From Actinomyces minihominis (GTDB lineage: Bacteria > Actinomycetota > Actinomycetes > Actinomycetales > Actinomycetaceae), in contig NZ_FYEG01000004.1 in assembly GCF_900187855.1 (NCBI RefSeq), positions 62,001 to 126,000 on the forward strand: 64,000 nucleotides of DNA, in the 5' to 3' direction. The position numbers were made by a program, and so were the translations under genes. Position 1 is the first letter of the stretch. Every line of letters begins with the position of its first letter. The notes under the pieces are model-generated. The model made no database searches. It was given only the letters and a program-made list of their open reading frames with translations, and had not been told where the DNA came from. This document shows, one piece after another, positions 38,615 through 46,723 of the stretch.

Positions 38615-39667
38615 ATGAACATTGCGATCAAACGCAGTCAAACTGAGATTACCGAGGACGGGCGGATCGCCGGTTTCGATGCCGGCGCCACCCTGGTGCG
38701 GCGCTTCCTGCGCCTCTTCCCCGGAGCTCAGGTGATCGGAACCGAGTTTCAGCGCTGCGACGGCTTCGATGTGGTCCCCCTGGAGTTCATCGATCCCACC
38801 GAGACCCTCATCATCAACATGGATGTCTTTGACTCCCCCGCCATCTGGAACCAGATCTACACCGAGTCCGGAGGCGCCACCGCCAGGATCATGAACTTCG
38901 TGTGGTGGCCACTGACCAGACTGGAACGCCCGGAACAGTCCGCCACCGTCGCCCTGTCATGCGCCCTCTTTCCCACTTTTGCCAACTCTGAACGAACGGC
39001 TTCAGAGGTCCAGGAACTGGTGGCCAAGGGCACGGTTCCCCACATCGCCCACCACCTGGAACTCGGCTGGGTCAACCTGGGCTTCCGCCTCGATCACGTC
39101 CAGCCACGCGTCCCAACCGAGGTGCCGATCGTGCGCTACCCGGCCATCTACCTCTCACCCCGCAAGCGCCCCGACCTCTTCCTGGAGATCGTCGAGCGGG
39201 TTCAGGAACGCACCCCACTCGAGGTCGAGATGCGCCTTGAAGAGGAGACCCTGGTCAGTGAGAAAGCAATGAGAATTTCCCGCCTGCCCTGGGTCTGGGT
39301 GGGACCGCTGACCTCTACCAGGTCGGGGTACTGGGAGTCCCTTTCCCAGACCACAGCCTTCCTCGCCACCGCGGAAGAGGAGTCCTACGGCCTCACCTAC
39401 GTCGAGGCGCTGGGCGCCGGGGCCATCGGGGTCTTCCCGGATATCGAGTGGGCCCGCCAACTTCTGCCAGAGGACTACCCCTTCCTCTACTCGAACAAGG
39501 AGGACGCGGAAGAGATGCTCTACCGCGCCGTCACCGACCCGGATCTGTGCCGGGCCGAAATGGATGATGCGGTGGCCGGATCCTTCACCCAGTGGATCAA
39601 CCAGCACCACTCGGACGACACCTTCGATCGTGAGGTGACCCAGTTCGTTAGCTCGCAGTTCGAGTAG
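38615..39667 (+). CDS. Glycosyltransferase-like protein (GT-B, family 4-like C-terminus)
   Basis: A 350-residue soluble protein. The C-terminal half has the GT4-type nucleotide-sugar region AEEESYGLTYVEALGAGAIGVFPDIEWARQLLP followed by YPFLYSNKEDAEEML; the E-x7-E pattern with Gly-rich turn is recognisable. The N-terminal half shows no clear match. Donor and acceptor are unknown. It starts 3 bp after the hppA stop, so it is co-transcribed with the pyrophosphatase, which is not a common pairing. A diverged, non-catalytic glycosyltransferase fold is possible. Confidence 0.65.
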   Translation: MNIAIKRSQTEITEDGRIAGFDAGATLVRRFLRLFPGAQVIGTEFQRCDGFDVVPLEFIDPTETLIINMDVFDSPAIWNQIYTESGGATARIMNFVWWPLTRLERPEQSATVALSCALFPTFANSERTASEVQELVAKGTVPHIAHHLELGWVNLGFRLDHVQPRVPTEVPIVRYPAIYLSPRKRPDLFLEIVERVQERTPLEVEMRLEEETLVSEKAMRISRLPWVWVGPLTSTRSGYWESLSQTTAFLATAEEESYGLTYVEALGAGAIGVFPDIEWARQLLPEDYPFLYSNKEDAEEMLYRAVTDPDLCRAEMDDAVAGSFTQWINQHHSDDTFDREVTQFVSSQFE

Positions 39668-39670
39668 GCT
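39665..39670 (+). promoter_or_regulatory. Candidate -10 box of response regulator 1 (leaderless)
   Basis: TAGGCT, then CGGTTT, then the ATG at 39677; the box overlaps the stop of the glycosyltransferase gene. Same arrangement as cls. Confidence 0.45.
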
Positions 39671-39676
39671 CGGTTT

Positions 39677-40342
39677 ATGCCCACCAAGCCGCGATTGCTT
39701 TATGTTGAGGACGAGGACGCCATCGCCGCCATGGTTGTGGAGGTCCTCTCTGAGCAGTACCTGGTCGATCACTTCGACAATGGGGAAGAGGCCCTGCGCG
39801 CTGCCCTCACCCGTCCCTATGAGGTCATGGTCATTGACCGTCGCCTACCCGGAATGGAAGGGACGGAGCTGGTGGAGCGCCTTCGCACGGCCCATATCAA
39901 CACTCCGGTTCTGCTACTGACCGCCCTGTCCACGGTGAGTGACAAGGTGGCCGGTCTGGACGGGGGCGCCAACGACTACCTGGTCAAGCCCTTTGATTTT
40001 GAGGAGCTTCTGGCCCGATTACGCTCGCTGCGGCGTGCCTTCCGGACAACCGGTTCACGCCGCCACATCGACGACTGGTCCTACGTGCCTGAAAGCCGCA
40101 CGCTCTTCTCCCCCTACGGCGACCGCATCAGCCTCACGGAGCAGGAGAATCGCCTTCTCGACCTGCTCACCTCCAACCCCGATCACGTCTATTCCCGCGA
40201 GGAACTGCTCGAGGGTGCCTTCCCGGGCGGTGAGTCCAAGGCGGCTGTCGAGACCTACGTCCACTACATCCGCGCCAAGTCGGACAGGTATTTGATTGAG
40301 ACGGTCCGTGGTCGCGGCTACCGGGTCGGGCACCCGGACTAG
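39677..40342 (+). CDS. OmpR-family response regulator (pair 1)
   Basis: A 221-residue two-domain regulator. The receiver has the acidic pair in YVEDED, phospho-acceptor Asp54 in VMVIDRRLPGMEG, Thr in LLLTALS and Lys in YLVKPF. The C-terminal winged helix shows SLTEQENRLLDLLTSNPDHVYSREEL and the VHYIRAKSDRYLIETVRGRGYRVG end. No Shine-Dalgarno; a TAGGCT box 6 nt upstream suggests leaderless transcription. Its kinase follows after 24 bp. Confidence 0.93.
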   Translation: MPTKPRLLYVEDEDAIAAMVVEVLSEQYLVDHFDNGEEALRAALTRPYEVMVIDRRLPGMEGTELVERLRTAHINTPVLLLTALSTVSDKVAGLDGGANDYLVKPFDFEELLARLRSLRRAFRTTGSRRHIDDWSYVPESRTLFSPYGDRISLTEQENRLLDLLTSNPDHVYSREELLEGAFPGGESKAAVETYVHYIRAKSDRYLIETVRGRGYRVGHPD

Positions 40343-40366
40343 TCTTTAGTCCAGACAGGGGGCACC

Positions 40367-41362
40367 GTGACAAGTGATCAACAGCAGGTGCGCAGAGCTG
40401 CGACCAAAGTGGGTCTGGCCGTGGGGGTGGCGGGCGCCGTCATCGTCGCCCTCATCACCTTTGCCCTGGTTGCCTACGTTGTTTCCCAGTCCCGGGTCGA
40501 GGGCGGACGGCTGCCAGGCGACGGGCGCGGACCCAGGGATCCCCGGCCCCGGGGCGAATGGTCGATGCGGGTCATCAACGTCGGTGAGGTCATACCGATC
40601 CTGCTTTTCCTCGCCTTCCTCGGTGTCCTTCTGCTTGCCGCCATCGCCTGGTTTGCGGCCCGAAGTGCCACCAAACCCCTCACCGAAGCCCTGCGGGTGC
40701 AGCGCAACTTCATCGCCGATGCCAGCCACGAGCTACGCACCCCCCTGACCACTCTCAACAGTCGTATTCAGTTGGCCCAACACCGCCTGGACCGGGGAGG
40801 GAACGTCCGTGGGGTCCTGGTGGACTTGCGCCAGGATGCCACCGCCATGGAACAGATCCTCGGCGACCTTCTCCTGGCCGCAGAGAACAGCAGTGTGGAA
40901 CCGGCCCCTCCCGTCCCCGTCGATGTGGCGCTAGCGGCGACTGAGGCCGCTCGCCTCACCTCTGGTCTGGCTGAGACCGCGGGGGTGAAGATTGAGATTG
41001 AGATTCCTCAACCCACCTTCGTCCTAGCTGCTCCAACCGCATTGATTCGCGCGCTGGTCATACTGCTGGATAACGCCACTGGTCACTCCAAATCAGGATC
41101 AACCGTGTGGGTCCGCGCCACTCGCAGCCGCGGGAAGGTCGAGATCAGGGTGGTTGATGAGGGCGAGGGCATCACCGGCGCCTCCCCAGAACAGGTCTTT
41201 GAACGCTTCTCTAGAGGGAACTCTAACCGACGCGGTTTCGGCCTCGGCCTCTCGCTGGTTCGCGACATTGCGGAACGGTTCGGCGGTCACGTCATCGTTG
41301 AAAACACAGGAGCAGCCGGCACGACGCTACTACTTGTCATGCCGGCTGCCGGTTCGGTTTAG
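40367..41362 (+). CDS. Sensor histidine kinase (pair 1)
   Basis: A 331-residue membrane kinase. Two membrane segments (about 15-40 and 70-95) flank a short extracytoplasmic loop of only about 30 residues, so it probably senses a membrane or envelope signal. Then comes the H box ASHELRTPLTTL, an N-box-like LVILLDNATGHSKSG, DEGEGITGASPEQVFERFSRG (G1/F box) and FGLGLSLVRDIAERFGG (G2). GTG start with AGGGGG upstream. A short stem GGACTA/TAGTCC (40336-40352) lies between the regulator and the kinase. Convergent with the small membrane protein gene. Confidence 0.92.
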   Translation: MTSDQQQVRRAATKVGLAVGVAGAVIVALITFALVAYVVSQSRVEGGRLPGDGRGPRDPRPRGEWSMRVINVGEVIPILLFLAFLGVLLLAAIAWFAARSATKPLTEALRVQRNFIADASHELRTPLTTLNSRIQLAQHRLDRGGNVRGVLVDLRQDATAMEQILGDLLLAAENSSVEPAPPVPVDVALAATEAARLTSGLAETAGVKIEIEIPQPTFVLAAPTALIRALVILLDNATGHSKSGSTVWVRATRSRGKVEIRVVDEGEGITGASPEQVFERFSRGNSNRRGFGLGLSLVRDIAERFGGHVIVENTGAAGTTLLLVMPAAGSV

Positions 41363-41395
41363 GCCACTAGGACCTCGTTGATTGGTAGCGGTTGG

Positions 41396-41899
41396 TTAGG
41401 ACTTGGTTTCATCCGTGGTTGAGGACGAGGACGAAGACGAACTGCCACTCTGCTGCTCAAACTCTTCAATCAGGAGGCGTTCCCTCATTCCTCGGCCGCC
41501 TCGACCACCCTCTCTCTCAAACTCCTCGAAGAACTCCTCGGTGATGGTTGCACGAGAGCGGCTGTCGGGTCCCGAACGGCTGTCTGAGCCGTAGCCGCCG
41601 CGACCTCCGTGACCCCCGTCCTCGACTGCGACCGAGAGGGCCACGATGCCGAGGATCAGGGCAAGGAACGCCACGGAGGCCGCAACGATTGAAATGATGA
41701 AGGAAGCCAGGCCCATCTTGCGGCTGACAGGTTGGTTGTTCTTTTCCTTGACAGCTACCGGCATGATCACGCCAGTTTCTGTCTGCACAGGGCCGCTCCA
41801 TGCGGGCTGCTGCGTGGTCTGAGCCTCGAAGGTCTCAGTGGGTGTCTCGCTATTATCGTGGTTGAGATTGCCTGCGTTGCCGTGTTCTTTATCTGTCAT
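41396..41899 (-). CDS. Small single-pass membrane protein with Ser-rich tail (unknown function)
   Basis: Not recognised. A 167-residue protein: polar N-terminal half (about 1-60) rich in Asn, Thr and Gln; one membrane helix at 63-91; then a Gly/Arg/Ser-rich segment, an acidic-aromatic helix TITEEFFEEFEREGG, a RGGRGMRERLLIEEFEQQ helix, and a run of eight or so serines at the C-terminus. ATG at 41899 is chosen since upstream frame lacks a ribosome-binding site and a TAGCTT box sits 7 nt upstream. It lies between two two-component systems and divergently from the VTC gene, so it is a candidate target or accessory of one of them. Confidence 0.65.
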   Translation of the reverse strand: MTDKEHGNAGNLNHDNSETPTETFEAQTTQQPAWSGPVQTETGVIMPVAVKEKNNQPVSRKMGLASFIISIVAASVAFLALILGIVALSVAVEDGGHGGRGGYGSDSRSGPDSRSRATITEEFFEEFEREGGRGGRGMRERLLIEEFEQQSGSSSSSSSSTTDETKS

Positions 41900-41906
41900 G
41901 TTTGAG

Positions 41907-41947
41907 AAGCTACGCGGCACTTTCCAAGAAAACTCTAAGAAAACCCA
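41907..41947 (-). promoter_or_regulatory. Promoter of the small membrane protein with 11-bp direct repeats
   Basis: Minus-strand -10 candidate TAGCTT (41907-41912), 7 nt from the ATG. At the -35 position are two direct repeats AAGAAAACTC (41926-41935) and AAGAAAACCC (41937-41946), spaced 11 bp. Tandem half-sites one helical turn apart are typical of OmpR/PhoB-family regulators. Confidence 0.5.
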
Positions 41948-42010
41948 GCGGTGACACAGGTTACGAAAACCGCATTTCCACCCCCAAAGTCTCAGGTAAC
42001 CCTGCGTTCT

Positions 42011-42056
42011 TTCCAAGCTGGTTCCAAGGTTGGGCGCATTGGATAGGGATTACATT
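42011..42056 (+). promoter_or_regulatory. Promoter of the VTC gene with 11-bp direct repeats
   Basis: TTCCAAG occurs at 42011-42017 and 42022-42028, spaced 11 bp, followed about 17-18 bp later by a -10 candidate TACATT (42051-42056). A third TTCCAAG lies at 41922-41928 in the divergent promoter. Likely binding sites for one of the flanking OmpR-type regulators. Confidence 0.5.
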
Positions 42057-42083
42057 TCAAGACCCAGAGAGTGAGAATGCGCG

Positions 42084-42947
42084 ATGACAACTGCCACCCG
42101 CCCTCGTGTCGCGGAACTTCCTTCGATCTCAGCTGCTGACTTTGACGCTGATTCCTCCGGCCGCTCCCGGATCGAAACGAAGTATCTAACTGATGCAGAG
42201 TTCGCCGAGGGACTGCCCGGCCTTCTGCCCGCCGGGTCCCGTGTCCTCGAGGTGGAAGGACGGACCCGTTTTGCCTTCCACACCGTCTACTTCGATACCC
42301 CGAAGCTGCTGTCTTACCGGACCTCCACCCTCGACATCAACCCGCGTTTCCTGGTGCGAACGCGGGCGAACATCGACACCGGTCAGGCCGTCCTTGAGGT
42401 TGAAGTCTGGGGAGATCGGGGACTTATTGAACGAGCCGCCTCCACGCGCGGCCTCGACCAGCTCGAGCACCTGAGCGCCTCCGATATGCGCTTCATCAAC
42501 GCTGTTCTGCGCCGCGGCAAGGTCGACCCTCGATTGGCCCGCAACCTCTCCCCATACCTGGCCGCAGGCTACCGCCGCTCCACCTATGTCACCCCCGCCA
42601 TGTTCGGTTCCACTGTCACCACCGTGGATACCGACCTCTACTGGGAGCAGTTGCGCCCCGAGGAGCCCGGCGGTGAACTGGCGGTGGAACAGCGTCCCGA
42701 GTGCGCCTTCGTGGAGGTCTCCAACCACTTCGTCGCCAACTCCGTCAACCACCTGATGTGGCGCTACGGTATGAACCCCCAGCCGCTCTCCAAGTACGGG
42801 GTGGGCACCACCCTGCTTGACCCGCGCCTTCCCAACCGACGCTGGCACCGCGGCTTGCGAGCGGTTCTCGATCTGGCCGGGTCCGGGGGCACCGGGAACG
42901 TAGGATTCAGGAATGAGTTACGAGAAAGTTCACTTGCAGCGTCCTGA
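42084..42947 (+). CDS. VTC-domain protein, putative polyphosphate polymerase
   Basis: A 287-residue protein with the bacterial VTC/CYTH-like tunnel fold signature: SRIETKYLTD near the start, FHTVYFDT, the SYRTSTLDINPRFLVRTRAN basic strand, VLEVEVWGDRG and AFVEVSNHF / LSKYGVGTTLL near the end. In yeast Vtc4 this domain makes polyphosphate from ATP. The basic and acidic strand residues are largely kept. No membrane helix, so it would act in the cytosol or with a partner. It overlaps the next response regulator gene by 35 bp, so the two are linked. CYTH-type phosphatase activity is the alternative. Confidence 0.8.
   Translation: MTTATRPRVAELPSISAADFDADSSGRSRIETKYLTDAEFAEGLPGLLPAGSRVLEVEGRTRFAFHTVYFDTPKLLSYRTSTLDINPRFLVRTRANIDTGQAVLEVEVWGDRGLIERAASTRGLDQLEHLSASDMRFINAVLRRGKVDPRLARNLSPYLAAGYRRSTYVTPAMFGSTVTTVDTDLYWEQLRPEEPGGELAVEQRPECAFVEVSNHFVANSVNHLMWRYGMNPQPLSKYGVGTTLLDPRLPNRRWHRGLRAVLDLAGSGGTGNVGFRNELRESSLAAS
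42901..42906 (+). promoter_or_regulatory. Candidate -10 box of response regulator 2 inside the VTC gene
   Basis: TAGGAT, then 6 nt (TCAGGA, which could also serve as a short Shine-Dalgarno), then the ATG at 42913. It lies in the last codons of the VTC gene. Confidence 0.45.
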
Positions 42948-43653
42948 CGGTCAACCCGTACGGGCCCTGGTTGTCGAGGACGACCCCCTGCTCGGTGAAC
43001 TACTCACGATGGCTTTGAAGGCCGAGGGGTGGGACGTCGCGGCAGTGGCGGGTGGGCATGATGCCCTGCAGCAGGTACGCGAGTTTCAACCCGATGTCGT
43101 CACCATGGACGTGATGATCCCCGGGATTGACGGGGTCGAGGTCGTACGACGCCTGCGGGCTCGCGGCGACGATGTCCCCGTCCTCTTCCTCACCGCCAAG
43201 GATGAACTCTCCGACCGGCTTCAGGGACTTACCGTGGGCGGCGATGACTATGTCACCAAGCCGTTCTCGCTGGAAGAGGTCGTATTGCGACTGCGCGCTA
43301 TGGTGCGACGCAGGGTGGAGGTCGTTGCCGCCCAGGAAGACCCCCTGCTGACGGTTGGTGACCTGAGCCTGAACCCGCAGACCCACGAGGTGTTTCGTGC
43401 CGGGAACCCTATCGAGCTGACTGCCACCGAGTTCGCCCTGCTTGAGTACCTGATGGAAAACCCGCGTCACGTCCTCTCCAAGGCGCAGATACTGGAGCGG
43501 GTTTGGGAGTATGACTTCGGTGGGAACGCCAACGTGGTCGAGATCTACGTGTCCTACCTGCGCAAAAAGCTGGATGCCCACGGCCCCGCCATGATCCACA
43601 CCCTGCGAGGGGTCGGTTACACCATTCGCCCCATGGAGGATCAGGACACATGA
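42913..43653 (+). CDS. OmpR-family response regulator (pair 2)
   Basis: A 246-residue regulator. Receiver: VVEDDPLLGE, phospho-acceptor Asp66 in VTMDVMIPGIDG, LFLTAKDELSDR and DYVTKPFSLEE. DNA-binding domain: ELTATEFALLEYLMENPRHVLSKAQILERVWEYDFGGNANVVEIYVSYLRKKLD, then HTLRGVGYTIRP. It overlaps the VTC gene by 35 bp at its start and the kinase by 4 bp at its end (ATGA), making VTC-RR-HK one transcription unit with a possible internal promoter. Confidence 0.94.
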   Translation: MSYEKVHLQRPDGQPVRALVVEDDPLLGELLTMALKAEGWDVAAVAGGHDALQQVREFQPDVVTMDVMIPGIDGVEVVRRLRARGDDVPVLFLTAKDELSDRLQGLTVGGDDYVTKPFSLEEVVLRLRAMVRRRVEVVAAQEDPLLTVGDLSLNPQTHEVFRAGNPIELTATEFALLEYLMENPRHVLSKAQILERVWEYDFGGNANVVEIYVSYLRKKLDAHGPAMIHTLRGVGYTIRPMEDQDT

Positions 43654-45143
43654 GTTCCCCGTGGCGCGGAGCCCACACCTCCCTCCAGGTCCGCTTGGTT
43701 GCCCTGATCAGCACCGTCCTCGTCATCGTCATCGCAGCAATTGGGACGGTCGCCGTCACTCTGCAGAATGACAGTCTGCGCCGCCGACTGGATGAGCAAC
43801 TGCAGACCTCGATGAGCATGGCCCTCGGTTCCGGCAACGAGTACTACATTGCGGGTACCCCACCGAACCTGCAGATCAAGCCGGTTGATCCCCGCTTTGG
43901 GTCCCTCAAGGTCAAGGTCCTCGGTGACCAGACCTGGGAGGCGGAAGTGGTCGACTTCCAGGGTGCCACCACCTACCTGGAGGAAGCGGCCGTCGACAAA
44001 CTGGTTGACAGCGTGAAGGTCACCGGGGTTCCCTACAACGTCTACCTCAAGGACCAGGGCGCCTACCGCGTCCTGGCGCAAGGGGTCACCAACGGTTACA
44101 GCAACGGCGTGGTGATCGTCGGCCAGTCCCTAGCCGATGTCAAGCGCACAACCAAGTACCTTGTTGGGGTCTTCATCCTCACCGCCCTCCTCGCCATCGT
44201 GGTTGCTTCGGGTCTGGCCGCCTTCATGGTGCGACGTACCCTGCGTCCCCTACGCACCCTGCAGGCCACCGCGGCAACGATCAGTGAGACTTCTCTGACC
44301 AGCGGCGTTGTCACCTTCCCCCAGCACGTCTCCGGGGCGGATTACCCACCCGGTTCAGAGGTCGGCGATCTGGCAGACTCCTTCAACCAGATGATGGACC
44401 ACGTCGAGGCCGCCCTGCAGCACCGCGAGGCCTCCGAGGAGAAACTGAAGCGCTTCGCCGCCGATGCCGGGCACGAACTGCGCACCCCCCTTGCCACCAT
44501 CAGCGGTTACTCCGAGTTCGCCGAACGCCAGGCCGACGTTCTTCCCGAGCACGTTGTTCGCTCTCTGGAACGAATCAGCAGCGAGTCCAAGCGGATGGGC
44601 GGCATTGTTGAGGACCTGCTGCTTCTAGCTCGCCTCGACAGCGGACAGCCCGTCGGTGAGGGACGCACCCTGGTCGCCCCCGTCGTCCTCGACGCCACCA
44701 TGGACGCACGAGTCACCGCTCCCGACCACCACTGGACAGTGCAGATGAGTGACTCGGTCGCCGAGGCCGAGGTGCCGCTTGCCGGCGACATCCTTCGTCA
44801 GGCCTTGGCTAACCTGCTCACCAACGCCCGCCTGCACACACCCGCGGGAACCACCGTGACCACTTCGGTCAGCGTCGACAGCTCCCTCTGCATCATCCAG
44901 GTTGAGGACGACGGCCCCGGGATCGACCCCGAGTTGGCCTCACGAGTCTTTGACCGCTTCGTGCGGGGCGACTCGGCCCGCTCCCCACTTCAGGACTCCC
45001 CGGACGGTTCGACGCCGCAGCGCAGCACCGGCCTGGGTCTTGCCATCACCCACCAAATCATTGAGAACAGCGGTGGTTCCGTCTCTCTTTCAACAGCACC
45101 GGGACGAACAGTCTTTACCCTGCAGCTTCCCTTGGTTAGGTAG
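43650..45143 (+). CDS. Sensor histidine kinase (pair 2)
   Basis: A 497-residue membrane kinase of the TrcS/PrrB-like class. Membrane segments at about 14-38 and 172-195 flank an extracytoplasmic sensor of about 130 residues. HAMP follows (RRTLRPLRTLQATAATI), then H box DAGHELRTPLATISG, N box ALANLLTNARLHTP, G1 EDDGPGIDPELASRVFDRF and G2 GLGLAITHQIIEN. Its ATG overlaps the regulator stop. A GC-rich hairpin ends the unit. Signal unknown; envelope or phosphate status would fit the VTC partner. Confidence 0.94.
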   Translation: MSSPWRGAHTSLQVRLVALISTVLVIVIAAIGTVAVTLQNDSLRRRLDEQLQTSMSMALGSGNEYYIAGTPPNLQIKPVDPRFGSLKVKVLGDQTWEAEVVDFQGATTYLEEAAVDKLVDSVKVTGVPYNVYLKDQGAYRVLAQGVTNGYSNGVVIVGQSLADVKRTTKYLVGVFILTALLAIVVASGLAAFMVRRTLRPLRTLQATAATISETSLTSGVVTFPQHVSGADYPPGSEVGDLADSFNQMMDHVEAALQHREASEEKLKRFAADAGHELRTPLATISGYSEFAERQADVLPEHVVRSLERISSESKRMGGIVEDLLLLARLDSGQPVGEGRTLVAPVVLDATMDARVTAPDHHWTVQMSDSVAEAEVPLAGDILRQALANLLTNARLHTPAGTTVTTSVSVDSSLCIIQVEDDGPGIDPELASRVFDRFVRGDSARSPLQDSPDGSTPQRSTGLGLAITHQIIENSGGSVSLSTAPGRTVFTLQLPLVR

Positions 45144-45145
45144 CA

Positions 45146-45169
45146 GCGCTGCCTCCTGGGAGGCGGCGC
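45146..45169 (+). terminator. GC-rich hairpin after the VTC-RR-HK unit
   Basis: GCGCTGCCTCC (45146-45156) and GGAGGCGGCGC (45159-45169) pair over about 10 bp with one T-G, just 2 bp after the kinase stop. No T-tract follows, as is often seen for actinobacterial terminators. Confidence 0.5.
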
Positions 45170-45186
45170 CAGGCGGCAAAGACCCC

Positions 45187-45192
45187 TAGGAT
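45187..45192 (+). promoter_or_regulatory. Candidate -10 box of the hexosaminidase gene (leaderless)
   Basis: TAGGAT, then 7 nt (TACCCCT), then the GTG at 45200. No Shine-Dalgarno is present. Confidence 0.45.
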
Positions 45193-45199
45193 TACCCCT

Positions 45200-46666
45200 G
45201 TGAAGACTCCCAACTTGGTTCCGGTTCCCGTCAGTGTCGATGTTTCCGAGGATGACCCGTTCGTCCTCGACCAGTCCGCCCAGGTGGTGTTCTCCCCCAC
45301 CGAAGGTGTCGCAGAGGTGGCGGAAGTGGCCGCAGAAGTTCTTGAACTGGCCACGGGACTGCGACTTCCCGTCGTTTCCGAGGCCCATGCTGACCGCCGT
45401 ATCACGCTGAAGATTGATGCAGACTTCGTCGTTGAAGGATCCGACAGCGATGAGGCCTACCGCCTTGAGGTCAGCCCCACGACCATCACCCTGACTGCTG
45501 GAACTCCGCGCGGCCTCAACTGGGCCATCGCCACACTGCGTCAGTTGGTGGAAGAGGGCGAGGACGGCTGGTACGTCCCATCGGTTTTGATTGAGGACTT
45601 CCCCCGCTTCGAGTGGCGCGGCCAGTCCTTGGACGTGGCGCGCAGCTTCTTCCCGGTGGATGAAGTCAAGAAGGTTGTTGACCTTCTGGCTGCCTACAAG
45701 CTCAACAACCTGCACCTGCACCTGACCGATGACCAGGGCTGGCGCCTGGAGATTCCAGGCCGTGAAGCCCTGACTGAGATCTCCGGTGCCACCGCTGGTG
45801 AGGGCGGGCGAAGCGGTTTCTACACGGTGGAAGAGTTCGCCGAGCTGAACCGCTACGCAGCGGTTCGCGGAGTGACCGTGGTCCCCGAGTTCGACATGCC
45901 GGGCCACACCAATGCCGCCAACCACGCCTACGGTGAGCTCACCCCGGGTGGGGAGCCCCTGCCGGCCTACAGCGGCATGAAGGTCGGTTGGAGCATGATC
46001 CTGCCCCAGATCGAGGCCACTGAACCGTTCATGCGAGATGTCTTCACGTCCATGGCACAGCAGACGGATGGCCCCTACCTTCATATCGGTGGCGACGAGT
46101 GCTACGACATGAACATCGACGACTACAACGTCCTCATTCGTCAGGCAGAGAAAATAACGCGTGAGCTGGGGCGACGCCCCGTGGCCTGGCAGGAGGCCGC
46201 CGGAGCGGATATCGCCGGCGACATGATCTACCAGTTCTGGGACCCGCGCCTCGACCGCGAGGATATGGCCAAGGCGGTTGCCAAGGGAGGCAAGCTGCTG
46301 ATGTCCCCTGCTGACCGCATCTACTTTGACATGAAATACAACAAGGACACCCCGTACGGTCAGGACTGGTGCGGCCTTGTCGAACTTGAGAAGTCCTACA
46401 ACTGGGATCCCACCACCCAGGTCGACGGGGTGAGCGAGTCCGACATCATCGGGATTGAGGGGGGAATGTGGACGGAGAAAATCCACACCCTTGACGCCCT
46501 CACCTACATGCTGCTGCCGCGCCTAAGTGCCGTGGCAGAGATTGGCTGGTCCCCGAAGGAAGAGCTCAACTACGAGAACTACACGGGACGCCTGGCATCC
46601 GAGGGGCCCTGGTGGACCCGACTGGGACTGCACTGGCACCGCTCCCCGGACGTCAACTGGGACTAG
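45200..46666 (+). CDS. Beta-N-acetylhexosaminidase, GH20
   Basis: A 488-residue family 20 glycosidase removing terminal GlcNAc/GalNAc. An N-terminal GH20b-like domain (about 1-130) precedes the TIM barrel. Key motifs are DVARSFFPVDEVKKVVDLLAAYKLNNLHLHLTDDQGWRLE, VVPEFDMPGHTNAA and the catalytic Asp-Glu pair in LHIGGDECYDM. No signal peptide is visible, so it may act on imported amino-sugar oligosaccharides or recycled wall fragments. GTG start without Shine-Dalgarno, preceded by TAGGAT at 7 nt. A strong bidirectional terminator follows. Confidence 0.93.
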   Translation: MKTPNLVPVPVSVDVSEDDPFVLDQSAQVVFSPTEGVAEVAEVAAEVLELATGLRLPVVSEAHADRRITLKIDADFVVEGSDSDEAYRLEVSPTTITLTAGTPRGLNWAIATLRQLVEEGEDGWYVPSVLIEDFPRFEWRGQSLDVARSFFPVDEVKKVVDLLAAYKLNNLHLHLTDDQGWRLEIPGREALTEISGATAGEGGRSGFYTVEEFAELNRYAAVRGVTVVPEFDMPGHTNAANHAYGELTPGGEPLPAYSGMKVGWSMILPQIEATEPFMRDVFTSMAQQTDGPYLHIGGDECYDMNIDDYNVLIRQAEKITRELGRRPVAWQEAAGADIAGDMIYQFWDPRLDREDMAKAVAKGGKLLMSPADRIYFDMKYNKDTPYGQDWCGLVELEKSYNWDPTTQVDGVSESDIIGIEGGMWTEKIHTLDALTYMLLPRLSAVAEIGWSPKEELNYENYTGRLASEGPWWTRLGLHWHRSPDVNWD

Positions 46667-46673
46667 GGACAAA

Positions 46674-46718
46674 GAAAGACGGTCTAGATCAAACACACTG
46701 ATCTAGACCGTCTTTTTT
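46674..46718. terminator. Bidirectional terminator between the hexosaminidase gene and bioY
   Basis: AAGACGGTCTAGATCA (46676-46691) and TGATCTAGACCGTCTT (46699-46714) form a perfect 16-bp stem with a 7-nt loop. Four more T follow on the plus strand and TCTTTG on the minus strand, serving both convergent genes. Confidence 0.92.
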
Positions 46719-46723
46719 GGTTT

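Noticed and set aside
44990-46486. 498-residue open frame on the minus strand opposite the hexosaminidase gene
   Set aside because: The plus strand encodes a full GH20 enzyme with its catalytic Asp-Glu pair; the antisense translation has no recognisable motif.
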